DNA of 64,000 bases from Cellvibrionaceae bacterium (GCA_021151825.1 JAGKWQ010000004.1:310001-374000), one strand, 5' to 3'; shown: positions 9,079 to 16,947, counted from the stretch's first letter. Notes: generated by a model from the sequence alone, not told the origin. Translations and numbers: made by a program.

Positions 9079-9831
9079 ATGTCCGATCAGTTTATTGACC
9101 CCACCCAAGGCCTGGAGATTGAAGCTCCTGCTGTTTCTGCTAACCCGCATTTACATGTTTGGGATTTGCCCACGCGCGTATTTCACTGGTTATTAGTGGC
9201 TTCGTTTATTGTTGCTTATGTGAGCAACTGGTTGGGCGTGAGTTATTTTACCTACCATTTATGGTCAGGTTATTTTGTGGTGGTGTTAGTAGGGTTTCGT
9301 ATTTTGTGGGGATTATTCGGTACCCATCACGCACAGTTTGTAAATTTTGTTCGTCATCCAGTGGAAAGTTTGCGTTACGCCAAACATCTGGCGAGCAATA
9401 ACGCCAAAAGTTATCCGGGACATAATCCGTTGGGTGCATTGATGGTGTTGCTGTTGTTAACTGTAATGCTTATTCAGGCGGTTACCGGTTTGTTTGCCAA
9501 TGACGAAATATTTAATGTTGGCCCTTTGTATGGCTACATCAGTAATGAATTGAGTTTAAAACTTACCGGATTGCACAAAGAATTGTTTTACTGGATTCTC
9601 GCTGCGGTGGGTGTGCATGTAGGCGCTGTTCTTTTTTATGTGTTCTTCAAGCGCGAAAACCTGATTAAAGCAATGATTACCGGCAAGAAGCCGCGCCACG
9701 GTTTTGAGGGCGCGCGTTCAATTGAATCATCAAAAATCTGGTTGGCATTATTTTTAATCGTATTGGTATCGGCACTGCTGGCGTGGGTAATTGTTGCTGC
9801 ACCGGAAGCCGTATTGGATTTGGGTTACTAG
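9079..9831 (+). CDS. Cytochrome b561-type membrane protein
   Basis: This is a 250-residue inner-membrane protein of the b-type cytochrome family (CytB561/Ni-Fe hydrogenase b-type). The opening HVWDLPTRVFHWLLV is diagnostic, with its His expected to bind haem. Further candidate haem ligands lie in FTYHLWSGYF, in LTGLHKELFYW and in AAVGVHVGAVLFY. I see four core hydrophobic segments plus a C-terminal one (LALFLIVLVSALLAWVIV). It probably passes electrons from the quinone pool to the preceding c'-type cytochrome or another periplasmic acceptor. The gene follows the cytochrome c' gene by 87 bases. Confidence 0.85.
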   Translation: MSDQFIDPTQGLEIEAPAVSANPHLHVWDLPTRVFHWLLVASFIVAYVSNWLGVSYFTYHLWSGYFVVVLVGFRILWGLFGTHHAQFVNFVRHPVESLRYAKHLASNNAKSYPGHNPLGALMVLLLLTVMLIQAVTGLFANDEIFNVGPLYGYISNELSLKLTGLHKELFYWILAAVGVHVGAVLFYVFFKRENLIKAMITGKKPRHGFEGARSIESSKIWLALFLIVLVSALLAWVIVAAPEAVLDLGY

Positions 9832-9897
9832 GTTTTTATTCAGGTTTTTTGCTCGAAAGCTAATTTATTGAGGATTCCTCCAGATTATTTACCACAT

Positions 9898-9925
9898 AAA
9901 AAAGCGGAGATTTTATTCTCCGCTT
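9898..9925 (-). terminator. Terminator overlapping the yafJ stop codon
   Basis: On the minus strand AAGCGGAGA and TCTCCGCTT (9917-9925 and 9902-9910) form a 9-bp stem whose 6-base loop contains the gene's TAA stop. A run of six T follows. The stem therefore lies partly inside the last codons of the amidotransferase gene. It separates this gene from the convergent cytochrome gene. Confidence 0.75.
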
Positions 9926-10698
9926 AATCGTTCCAGGTGTAATTCCCCATCTTTAAATAATCTTGCTTCACCGCGCTGAAATACTTTCCAGTCTTCATTG
10001 GTGGTTAATGGTTTGGTTGCGATCACAATCATTTGGTCTTCATGGCTGTTGTGTTCGCTCAAATCCAGCGATAGTTCGCGATCAATTAGCGTTACGCGGC
10101 TAAACGGAAATTTGCGTTCAACATAGGCCAGATGTGTGGAGCAATAGCTGTACATCCATTCGCCGTTGGACAAAATAATATTAAAGGTACCGAAGCTGGC
10201 AATGGTTTCACTAAAGTGATTTAACCACTGGAACAGGCTGGCGGTATTATCTATTCCGCCGGGCACATGACGTTTCAGCTGCTGTAATAAATAGCAAAAT
10301 GCCAGTTCGCTATCGGTATCTCCTTCGGGTGTGAACTCATCATCCAGGAATGGATTGAATCCTTTTAAATCACCGTTATGGCAAAACAGCCAATCGCTTC
10401 CCCACAGGCTACGTTGGAATGGGTGGCAATTATTGAGCTTGACCTGGCCCACGGTTGCCTTGCGGATATGCGCAATAATCGTTTTGGATTTAAGACCATT
10501 TTTTTGAATGGCTTCAGCCAGATGCGACTCAGCCGCCGGCGAATCATCCAGAATCACTTGCGCTTGCTGGTTGCGATAATAAGCAATACCCCAGCCATCT
10601 TTATGTTCATCAGTAAGCCCGCCACGTGCGCGAAATCCCTCAAAGGAAAATCCAATACTTGCCGGTTGTTTACAGCTCATTCCCAATAACTGGCACAT
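9913..10698 (-). CDS. yafJ: Class II glutamine amidotransferase, YafJ-like
   Basis: This is a 261-residue protein of the class II (Ntn) glutamine amidotransferase fold. It starts Met-Cys (MCQLLGMSC), so removal of Met exposes the catalytic N-terminal Cys. Other family marks are HKDGWGIAYY, HIRKATVG, the NCHPF motif, FCHNGDL and GDTDSELAF. The length matches E. coli YafJ, which works as a glutamine-hydrolysing domain of unclear acceptor. The gene follows the degenerate EAL protein on the same strand with 37 bases between. Its terminator overlaps the stop codon. Confidence 0.9.
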   Translation of the reverse strand: MCQLLGMSCKQPASIGFSFEGFRARGGLTDEHKDGWGIAYYRNQQAQVILDDSPAAESHLAEAIQKNGLKSKTIIAHIRKATVGQVKLNNCHPFQRSLWGSDWLFCHNGDLKGFNPFLDDEFTPEGDTDSELAFCYLLQQLKRHVPGGIDNTASLFQWLNHFSETIASFGTFNIILSNGEWMYSYCSTHLAYVERKFPFSRVTLIDRELSLDLSEHNSHEDQMIVIATKPLTTNEDWKVFQRGEARLFKDGELHLERLSGE

Positions 10699-10735
10699 AG
10701 TAATAGTTCCAAGATCCTCTGCGCTGGCGAATTAA

Positions 10736-11569
10736 TTAACTGGCGAGTCGTCGCGACTCATCGATTGATGTATCGGTACTGTTCAAAACAGGTTGGGTAT
10801 TGCTCGCTTGTAATTGCACATAACCTTCAAAGCGCGTATTCGCTAATTGCACTAGTTTATGTTGGCTAAAATCCTGCTCGGGTGCGACCAGAATACGGGT
10901 TGAACCTAATGGATAATTTGGCTGTTCAATTAGCTGCTGGACTAATGCCGGACTGGAAAAAATGTAATCCGGTTGCAATTCAAATTGGCGTAACAGCTCC
11001 CAATCTTGCAATTCATTCAGGCTGATGCCAATACGGTACTGACGCTCGCGATAATTGGTTAATGCTTGCTGGAAGTGTGGCAGGCTCGCAACATCTACCA
11101 GTTTCGTGTGCAGTACCACTCGCTCTGGCCCCAGGCCGCAATCGCTCAGGATTTTTTCAAACGTTTTTCCGTGCTCATTGGCCACGCTTAATATATGTCG
11201 TGCTTGCACACGTAATGCGAGCAAACCTTTGAAACCATCGTGTTGTTGCAAATAATTAAGTGAGTGCAGGGTTCTTACCAAACGGTCTAGATGAACAACC
11301 TGTTCTTTGTCTTCCAGCGCATTCACAATATCGTCGATATTTAATAAATTGCCAGTGCTGGAACGCACAAATAAATCGGCATAGTGGCCAATCAATTGAT
11401 CATCTTTTGCCGATAATATTTCTGCAAACTGGCTGCCCAGAATCAGATTACCGAAGCGTGCCCAGTATTGGTTGTCGGCTTTATAAAAGCCGGTTTTTGG
11501 CAACTCGCGTAGACGCGCCTGGGTTTGCAATTGATCGTTAAAGTAATTCATTAATTCTGTCAGGGGCAT
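10736..11569 (-). CDS. Degenerate EAL-domain protein, probably not catalytic
   Basis: This is a 277-residue soluble protein with the layout of an EAL domain (cyclic-di-GMP phosphodiesterase fold). The position of the E-A-L motif reads GHYADLFVR, so the catalytic Glu is missing. Further recognisable elements are VVHLDRLVRTLHSLNYL and LRVQARHIL (where active enzymes have a metal-binding Asn) and RIGISLNELQDW. The usual Asp-Asp pair is absent. It is therefore more likely a binding or protein-interaction module than an enzyme. It is divergent from the encapsulin operon, with a shared intergenic region of 265 bases, and is followed by yafJ. Confidence 0.65.
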   Translation of the reverse strand: MPLTELMNYFNDQLQTQARLRELPKTGFYKADNQYWARFGNLILGSQFAEILSAKDDQLIGHYADLFVRSSTGNLLNIDDIVNALEDKEQVVHLDRLVRTLHSLNYLQQHDGFKGLLALRVQARHILSVANEHGKTFEKILSDCGLGPERVVLHTKLVDVASLPHFQQALTNYRERQYRIGISLNELQDWELLRQFELQPDYIFSSPALVQQLIEQPNYPLGSTRILVAPEQDFSQHKLVQLANTRFEGYVQLQASNTQPVLNSTDTSIDESRRLAS

Positions 11570-11834
11570 AGCGTTGGCCTTGCAATAAAAAACTATTCAG
11601 GCACGCATCATAAATAGCGAAAAAAGAATTATGAAAGAATTAAATATTCCTAGCTTATAACGAGCTCCGATTCGGTTTTATCACCTGCTTATTTTTTATA
11701 ACTCTGATTATAAGGATATAGAGATATATTCTTTCCCATTGGTTATAGCCGTCACTATAGTGGCTTTACATCATCTTAAGCGCCTTGCGTTGCCGTCGAG
11801 TGTGTTACCGAAAACACACTGTTGAGGAGAAAAC
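11570..11834. promoter_or_regulatory. Divergent control region of the encapsulin operon
   Basis: This region separates the EAL-like gene (minus) from the rhodanese gene (plus). It holds a 10-base palindrome CACTATAGTG at 11753-11762 inside a longer dyad (GCC at 11748-11750 and GGC at 11762-11764), preceded by an overlapping TATAG/CTATA repeat (11744-11748, 11755-11759). Such a site could bind the operon's own XRE regulator; that is inference. Just before the Shine-Dalgarno sequence is a stem-loop, annotated separately. Confidence 0.45.
11799..11820 (+). promoter_or_regulatory. Leader stem-loop in front of the rhodanese gene
   Basis: AGTGTGTT (11799-11806) pairs perfectly with AACACACT (11813-11820) around ACCGAA. 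It sits 3 bases before the GAGGAG ribosome site of the rhodanese gene. It could shape translation of the first gene of the operon or stabilise the mRNA 5' end. Confidence 0.45.
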
Positions 11835-12362
11835 ATGACCGTGATTCAGTTAAATGCCATTGTTGATAATTCAGCATCTTCTGCACAAAACACTACTTTC
11901 CAACAAGGGGCAGCCCAAGAGTTGCCGGACGTTTTGCTCGGCGCAATACAGGAAGCAAAAACGGCAGGTTTGACTTATGCCGGCGGTGTATTGCCGGAAG
12001 AGGCCTGGAAGTTATTTGTTGGTGGACAGGCACATTTGATTGATGTGCGCACCTCTGAAGAGCGCAAGTTCGTTGGTCATGTTCCCAATACGCTGCATAT
12101 CGCTTGGCAGACTGGCCCTGCATTAATAAAGAACCCACGTTTTCTGCGTGAACTGGAAAACAAACTGCCGAAAGATGCAGTCATTCTATTTCTGTGCCGC
12201 AGTGGCAAGCGTTCCGCCGCCGCCGCAACTGCTGCTGCAAACGCCGGGTTCACCCGTGTATTTAATGTGCGTGAAGGTTTTGAAGGCGATCTGGATGAGC
12301 GCCAGCAGCGCGGCGCTGTAAGTGGCTGGCGTCAACGTGGTTTGCCTTGGGTACAGGATTAA
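11835..12362 (+). CDS. Rhodanese-domain sulfurtransferase of the encapsulin operon
   Basis: This is a 175-residue single-domain rhodanese (about residues 52-172) after a polar N-terminus of some 40 residues. The domain shows LIDVRTSEE, GHVPNTLHIAW and the active loop LCRSGKRS with catalytic Cys at residue 121. The protein can carry a persulfide on that Cys and hand it on. GAGGAG lies upstream of the ATG. It is the first gene of the run rhodanese, serine acetyltransferase, XRE, encapsulin, cysteine desulfurase. Rhodaneses are known companions of Family 2A encapsulin operons. It probably accepts sulfur released by the encapsulated desulfurase; that is inference from context. Confidence 0.9.
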   Translation: MTVIQLNAIVDNSASSAQNTTFQQGAAQELPDVLLGAIQEAKTAGLTYAGGVLPEEAWKLFVGGQAHLIDVRTSEERKFVGHVPNTLHIAWQTGPALIKNPRFLRELENKLPKDAVILFLCRSGKRSAAAATAAANAGFTRVFNVREGFEGDLDERQQRGAVSGWRQRGLPWVQD

Positions 12363-12500
12363 GCTTCAAGATTAAGTTTCGCCTTAAATAGTTCGGGATG
12401 AAAAAGTTTCAGGATGAATAATTGCAGAATTAAACAACGGGATCGTTTCCGCCATTCAAAGGAAATCATCAACAATAATTACTGATGAGTTATAGGTTTT

Positions 12501-13493
12501 ATGAGTGTCAATCATCCACCGGAATTGCTCAACCCCAGTATCGCCCAGCTTAACGCCCAGCCGTTAAATTCGGCGAGTTGGGAGTTGGACAAAATTGTGC
12601 AGGAGTTGCGTAATGCGCGTAACGATTGGCGTGCCCAACGTGGACGTTCGCGCGAGCCCGGCTTGCGTGAATTGCCATCGCGCGATGCGTTGCAACAAAT
12701 CATCCGCGAGCTCTGCGGGGCGTTGTTCCCCATGCGCCTTGGGCCGCAAGAGCTACGCGAAGAAACAGAAGATTACTACGTGGGCCATACGCTGGATGCT
12801 GCATTAAATGAGCTTTTGCGTCAGGTGCAATTGGAATTAATTTATTTCGCCCGCCAACAAAATGCCCAGGATGATGAAGCTGTTTTAAAAATTCAGGCTA
12901 ATCAAATCGTGCGTTTGTTCGCTGCTGCACTACCGGAATTGCGCCGTACCCTGGATGTGGATATTCAAGCAGCTTACCAGGGTGATCCGGCAGCACGCAG
13001 TGTAGATGAGGTGTTACTTTGTTATCCCGGCGTGCTCGCTATTATCCATCATCGTCTTGCACATACTTTGTATCAATTAGGTGTGCCGTTATTAGCGCGC
13101 ATCGTTGCGGAATTGGCACATTCCTTGACTGGTATTGATATACACCCCGGTGCAGAAATCGGGCGTGGATTTTTTATCGACCATGGTACCGGTGTTGTGA
13201 TTGGTGAAACTGCAGTAATAGGCGAACGTGTTCGTATTTATCAAGCAGTAACATTGGGCGCAAAAACATTTCCCACTGATGACAATGGCAATTTACAAAA
13301 AGGCCTGCCACGTCATCCTATCGTTGAAGACGAAGTGGTGATTTATGCCGGTGCCACCGTGCTGGGTCGAATCACTATAGGCAAGGGTTCAGTCATTGGC
13401 GGTAATGTATGGCTGACTCGTAGTGTTCCGCCCGGATCAAGTATTACCCAGGCTAGTTCACGTCAACAGGCGCCGCAGGAGGCCGATGTATGA
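12501..13493 (+). CDS. epsC: Serine O-acetyltransferase (EpsC/CysE type)
   Basis: This is a 330-residue enzyme that acetylates L-serine with acetyl-CoA to give O-acetylserine, the carbon skeleton for cysteine synthesis. The N-terminal ~190 residues are helical. The C-terminal left-handed beta-helix shows GAEIGRGFFIDHGTG with the catalytic His, VVIGETAVIGE and hexapeptide repeats of the type 'GATVLGRITIGKGSVIG'. It is longer than E. coli CysE (273) and matches the EpsC type, which has a longer N-terminal domain. Its stop overlaps the start of the XRE gene by ATGA, so they are translationally coupled. Serine acetyltransferases are regular neighbours of Family 2A encapsulins, where they would replenish the cysteine consumed by the desulfurase. 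Confidence 0.92.
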   Translation: MSVNHPPELLNPSIAQLNAQPLNSASWELDKIVQELRNARNDWRAQRGRSREPGLRELPSRDALQQIIRELCGALFPMRLGPQELREETEDYYVGHTLDAALNELLRQVQLELIYFARQQNAQDDEAVLKIQANQIVRLFAAALPELRRTLDVDIQAAYQGDPAARSVDEVLLCYPGVLAIIHHRLAHTLYQLGVPLLARIVAELAHSLTGIDIHPGAEIGRGFFIDHGTGVVIGETAVIGERVRIYQAVTLGAKTFPTDDNGNLQKGLPRHPIVEDEVVIYAGATVLGRITIGKGSVIGGNVWLTRSVPPGSSITQASSRQQAPQEADV

Positions 13494-13750
13494 GTATTAA
13501 TGTGTATTTTGGTCGCGTAGTAAAACAATTGCGCGACACACGGCGTTTATCGCAAGAAGCACTTGCCGAGCGTGCCGATTTAAACCGCACCTATTTGGGA
13601 GAGGTAGAGCGCGGTGTTGCTATTCCATCGCTTGCAACCATCGCAAAAATTGCTACCGCATTAAACCTTCCAACTTCTGATTTAATTGCTCGCAGTGAAA
13701 TTCTGCTTAACAACGAACTGCAACAATCCGAGTTAGCAAGTGTTGATTAA
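13490..13750 (+). CDS. XRE-type HTH regulator of the encapsulin operon
   Basis: This is an 86-residue DNA-binding protein consisting almost only of a Cro/C1-type helix-turn-helix (about residues 7-65): VKQLRDTRRLSQEALAER, then LNRTYLGEVERG and PSLATIAKIATALN. There is no effector domain, so it may respond to dimerisation or to a partner. Its start overlaps the acetyltransferase stop by 4 bases. The location inside the operon suggests that it controls the operon, possibly through the TATAG-centred palindromes seen before the rhodanese gene and before the encapsulin gene; that link is inference. Confidence 0.88.
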   Translation: MSINVYFGRVVKQLRDTRRLSQEALAERADLNRTYLGEVERGVAIPSLATIAKIATALNLPTSDLIARSEILLNNELQQSELASVD

Positions 13751-13848
13751 TCAGCACTTGCAGTCTTAAATTCATCATAATTCGTTAACTAATTCCTGGT
13801 AATTATTTACACAGGAGCGGGTGGCGTTTTTTTATTATTTTGTTGATG

Positions 13849-13887
13849 GCTATAGCAGGTTGTCCACTTTTTAGATCAATGCGATCT
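13849..13887. promoter_or_regulatory. Candidate operator/promoter segment before the encapsulin gene
   Basis: In the 195-base gap before the encapsulin gene there is the 8-base palindrome GCTATAGC at 13849-13856 and a dyad AGATC (13873-13877) / GATCT (13883-13887). The TATAG core recalls the palindrome before the rhodanese gene. This points to an internal promoter allowing higher shell expression, as the gap is the longest within the operon. Confidence 0.35.
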
Positions 13888-13945
13888 TAGCTTAGTACGA
13901 TTTCTTCTATGGGTTTTTACGACATTCTTCTTAAGGAGCTTCGGC

Positions 13946-14881
13946 ATGTCTACCGAAAATGATGTTCAGTTGGCACTTGGTGATAATGCTGCTCGTCAGC
14001 TTGCCAACGCGACGAAAACTACACCGCAGTTATCAACGATTACTCCGCGTTGGTTAGTGCACTTCCTGCAATGGGTTCCTGTTGAAGCTGGTATTTTCCG
14101 TTTGAACCGCGTGAAAAACCCGACTCGTGTTACCGTGACTTGTTCGCAGCGTGATGAATCAGAAATCAAACCAACATTTGTCGATTACGAAGATAAACCA
14201 CGCGAATATTTTCTGAATGCAGTTACCAGTGTGGTGGATGTCCACACTCGCGTTTCTGATTTGTATAACAGCCCGCATGATCAAATTAAAGAACAATTGC
14301 GCTTGACCATTGAGACTATCAAAGAACGTCAGGAAAGCGAATTGATCAACAACCCCGAGTATGGTTTGCTGGCGAATGTAGATGAGACTCAACGTATTTC
14401 CACACTTACCGGTGCACCTACACCGGATGACTTTGATGAGCTGTTGGTAAAAGTTTGGAAAGAACCAGGCTTTTTCCTTGCTCATCCTTTGGCGATTGCA
14501 GCGTTTGGCCGCGAATGTACCCGCCGCGGTGTTCCACCGCCAACAGTTAGTTTATTTGGTTCACAATTTATTACCTGGCGCGGTGTGCCGTTGATTCCTT
14601 CGGACAAGCTGCCAATTGATGAAGATGGAAAAACCAAAATTTTGTTGATTCGTGTTGGCGATAAGCGTCAAGGTGTAATCGGTTTGTATCAACCCGGTTT
14701 GGCTGGACAACAAAGCCCTGGCCTATCAGTGCGTTTCATGGGCATTGGCCGCAATGCTATTGCATCCTATTTGATTTCACTGTACTGCTCGCTCGCTATT
14801 TTGACTGAAGATGCAGTAGCTGTTTTGGAAGATGTGGATGTGAGCAAGTATCACGATTACCCCGATACTTATAAGCAATAA
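13946..14881 (+). CDS. Family 2A encapsulin shell protein (SrpI-like)
   Basis: This is a 311-residue HK97-fold shell protein that would self-assemble into a nanocompartment. I recognise it by its N-terminal arm (start MSTENDVQLALGDNAARQL, then TPRWLVHFLQWVPVEAGIFRLNR), by segments such as GLLANVDETQRIS, PDDFDELLVKVWKEPGFFLAHP and FGSQFITWRGVPLIPSDKLP, by the length of about 310 residues, and by the desulfurase gene that follows. There is no inserted cyclic-nucleotide-binding domain, which separates it from Family 2B. The Shine-Dalgarno site AGGAG lies 7 bases before the ATG. No phage genes are nearby. Relatives studied are SrpI of Synechococcus elongatus and the shell of Acinetobacter baumannii, both of which enclose a cysteine desulfurase. 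Confidence 0.9.
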   Translation: MSTENDVQLALGDNAARQLANATKTTPQLSTITPRWLVHFLQWVPVEAGIFRLNRVKNPTRVTVTCSQRDESEIKPTFVDYEDKPREYFLNAVTSVVDVHTRVSDLYNSPHDQIKEQLRLTIETIKERQESELINNPEYGLLANVDETQRISTLTGAPTPDDFDELLVKVWKEPGFFLAHPLAIAAFGRECTRRGVPPPTVSLFGSQFITWRGVPLIPSDKLPIDEDGKTKILLIRVGDKRQGVIGLYQPGLAGQQSPGLSVRFMGIGRNAIASYLISLYCSLAILTEDAVAVLEDVDVSKYHDYPDTYKQ

Positions 14882-14971
14882 TCTAAGGCAAACAACAATT
14901 TGTATTTGCTTAATTTGTATTGAATTCTGTCTTACGAAAAAGTATCCAGAAAACAATTCCGAGTATTGTTT

Positions 14972-16921
14972 ATGAGTGAATATCCAGAATCTTCCGGTGC
15001 ACAAGGTTTACCTAATCTGGAAAACCTTGTTTCATTGGCCAATGAAATGTTCCAGGCGTTGCCCAATGCAGCGCCGTTCTTTGCTGGCATTTCCGGATTA
15101 CAAGCAGCGTCGGCAACAAATGCTGCTGGGAGTCCTACTACGAGACCACAAGCGGGGGTGACCAGTGCGCCGCCGCCAGTAACCAGTCCCGCCGTAGAGC
15201 GCCAGGCATCTGCTGTACCTAATTATTATTTTGCGGAAAATGCCAATCAGTATCCGCTGGCTCCTATTCATTTAGAGCAATTGATAAGTCAAGTAGAGCA
15301 ACTTGCTACCCAGGTTTCACCGCAAGCGTTTGGTTTACCGGGGGAGGCGGATTTGCGCGAGCTACTCGGTGAGAATCGTTTTGTAACCCAGGCGCCTGTC
15401 GCTGTTGCAAAACCATCTGCACCGGATTTAAAAGTTCCGCATGCACTGGAGTCCCGTGTCGGGGATTATCATCAGTCTCAGTCTGCTGGTAGTGATCGCG
15501 TCGTCGCTCAATCTTTGCATCTTCCCGGCGAGCAGGATGTACAACAGTTGCTTGCTGCTGAATTTAGTTTTACCCGCTTTGATACTCCAGCATCGGCTGC
15601 AACACCTGCGCCGGATTCGCGTTTTTATTTTCTCGATTCCGGTGCGCAACCGGTATTTGGTAATACGCTAAAAACCAATGTATTTGCTGCAGAACAACAA
15701 GGGTTTGATGTAAACGCGATTCGCCGTGATTTTCCAATTTTGGCAGAGCGCGTGAATGGAAAACCTTTAGTTTGGTTTGATAACGCGGCTACTACACATA
15801 AACCTAAAGTTGTAATTGATCGCATCAGTTATTTCTATGAGCACGAAAACTCCAATATTCATCGCGCTGCGCATGAACTGGCTGCGCGTGCTACGGATGC
15901 TTACGAAGGTGCGCGCAATAAGGTAGCAAAATTTATCGGTGCCAGATCGGCTGACGATATTATTTTTGTGCGTGGTACGACGGAAGGTATCAACCTGATT
16001 GCAAATACATTTGGCAAGCAACGAGTGGGTGAGGGCGATGAAATTATTGTGTCGCAACTCGAACATCACGCCAATATTGTTCCCTGGTATTTGCTGGCTC
16101 AACGTGTAGGTGCAAAAATCCGTGTTATTCCAGTTGATGACAATGGTCAAATTTTGCTGGATGAATACCGTAAACTCATCAATAGCCGCACCAAAATTAT
16201 TTCGGTCACGCAAGTATCGAATGCATTAGGTACGGTTACCCCGATTAAAGAAATTATCGATATTGGCCACAGCTTTGGTGTACCGGTTATTGTGGACGGT
16301 GCTCAATCTGTTTCTCATATGTGGGTAAATGTACAGGCACTGGATGCCGATTTTTTTGTGTTCTCCGGGCACAAAATTTTTGGTCCGACCGGTATCGGTG
16401 TTGTCTACGGTAAAGCAGAGCATTTACAGCATCTGGAGCCATGGCAGGGCGGTGGCAATATGATTGCTGACGTTACCTTTGAACGCGTTGTGTTTCAGGG
16501 GGCGCCAAATCGCTTTGAGGCCGGTACTGGTAATATTGCTGATGCAGTGGGCTTGGGTGCTGCGTTGGATTATGTCGATCGTGTTGGTATCGAGCGTATC
16601 GCACGTTACGAACATGATTTGCTGGATTACGCCACTCATCGCTTGCGTCCGATTCCCGGGGTGCGAATTATTGGTACTGCTGCCGATAAAGCGAGTGTAT
16701 TGTCATTCACATTAGCAGGTTATAAAACCGAAGAGGTTGGTGCCGAGTTAAATCGTGAGGGCATAGCGGTGCGCTCCGGCCATCATTGCGCCCAGCCGAT
16801 TTTGCGCCGTTTTGGCGTTGAAGCTACTGTGCGACCCAGCTTTGCGTTTTATAATACATGCGAAGAGATTGATTTGTTTATTTCTGTTGTGCAGCGTTTG
16901 GCGAGTGCCAGAAGAAACTAA
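14972..16921 (+). CDS. Encapsulin cargo: SufS-type cysteine desulfurase with N-terminal targeting domain
   Basis: This is a 649-residue PLP enzyme that takes sulfur from cysteine, giving alanine and an enzyme persulfide. Residues 1 to ~240 are low-complexity (Ala, Pro, Gln, Ser) and probably disordered, with conserved-looking islands: LPNLENLVSLANEMFQAL (13-30), LPGEADLRELL (122-132) and LPGEQDVQQLL (184-194). The catalytic domain starts near F245, with PLP lysine K468 in SGHKIFGPTG and catalytic C606 in RSGHHCAQ, as in group II desulfurases. In Family 2A systems such an N-terminal extension directs the enzyme into the shell. I use ATG at 14972 because GAG is 8 bases upstream; an in-frame TTG at 14966 is too close. 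No SufE partner is adjacent. Confidence 0.93.
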   Translation: MSEYPESSGAQGLPNLENLVSLANEMFQALPNAAPFFAGISGLQAASATNAAGSPTTRPQAGVTSAPPPVTSPAVERQASAVPNYYFAENANQYPLAPIHLEQLISQVEQLATQVSPQAFGLPGEADLRELLGENRFVTQAPVAVAKPSAPDLKVPHALESRVGDYHQSQSAGSDRVVAQSLHLPGEQDVQQLLAAEFSFTRFDTPASAATPAPDSRFYFLDSGAQPVFGNTLKTNVFAAEQQGFDVNAIRRDFPILAERVNGKPLVWFDNAATTHKPKVVIDRISYFYEHENSNIHRAAHELAARATDAYEGARNKVAKFIGARSADDIIFVRGTTEGINLIANTFGKQRVGEGDEIIVSQLEHHANIVPWYLLAQRVGAKIRVIPVDDNGQILLDEYRKLINSRTKIISVTQVSNALGTVTPIKEIIDIGHSFGVPVIVDGAQSVSHMWVNVQALDADFFVFSGHKIFGPTGIGVVYGKAEHLQHLEPWQGGGNMIADVTFERVVFQGAPNRFEAGTGNIADAVGLGAALDYVDRVGIERIARYEHDLLDYATHRLRPIPGVRIIGTAADKASVLSFTLAGYKTEEVGAELNREGIAVRSGHHCAQPILRRFGVEATVRPSFAFYNTCEEIDLFISVVQRLASARRN

Positions 16922-16947
16922 TCTATGGTTCTAGCTTGCTCTATCTG

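Noticed and set aside
13946..14881. HK97-type capsid fold read as prophage remnant
   Set aside because: No terminase, portal, protease, tail or integrase gene is near. The partner genes are all sulfur metabolism, so the encapsulin reading is preferred.
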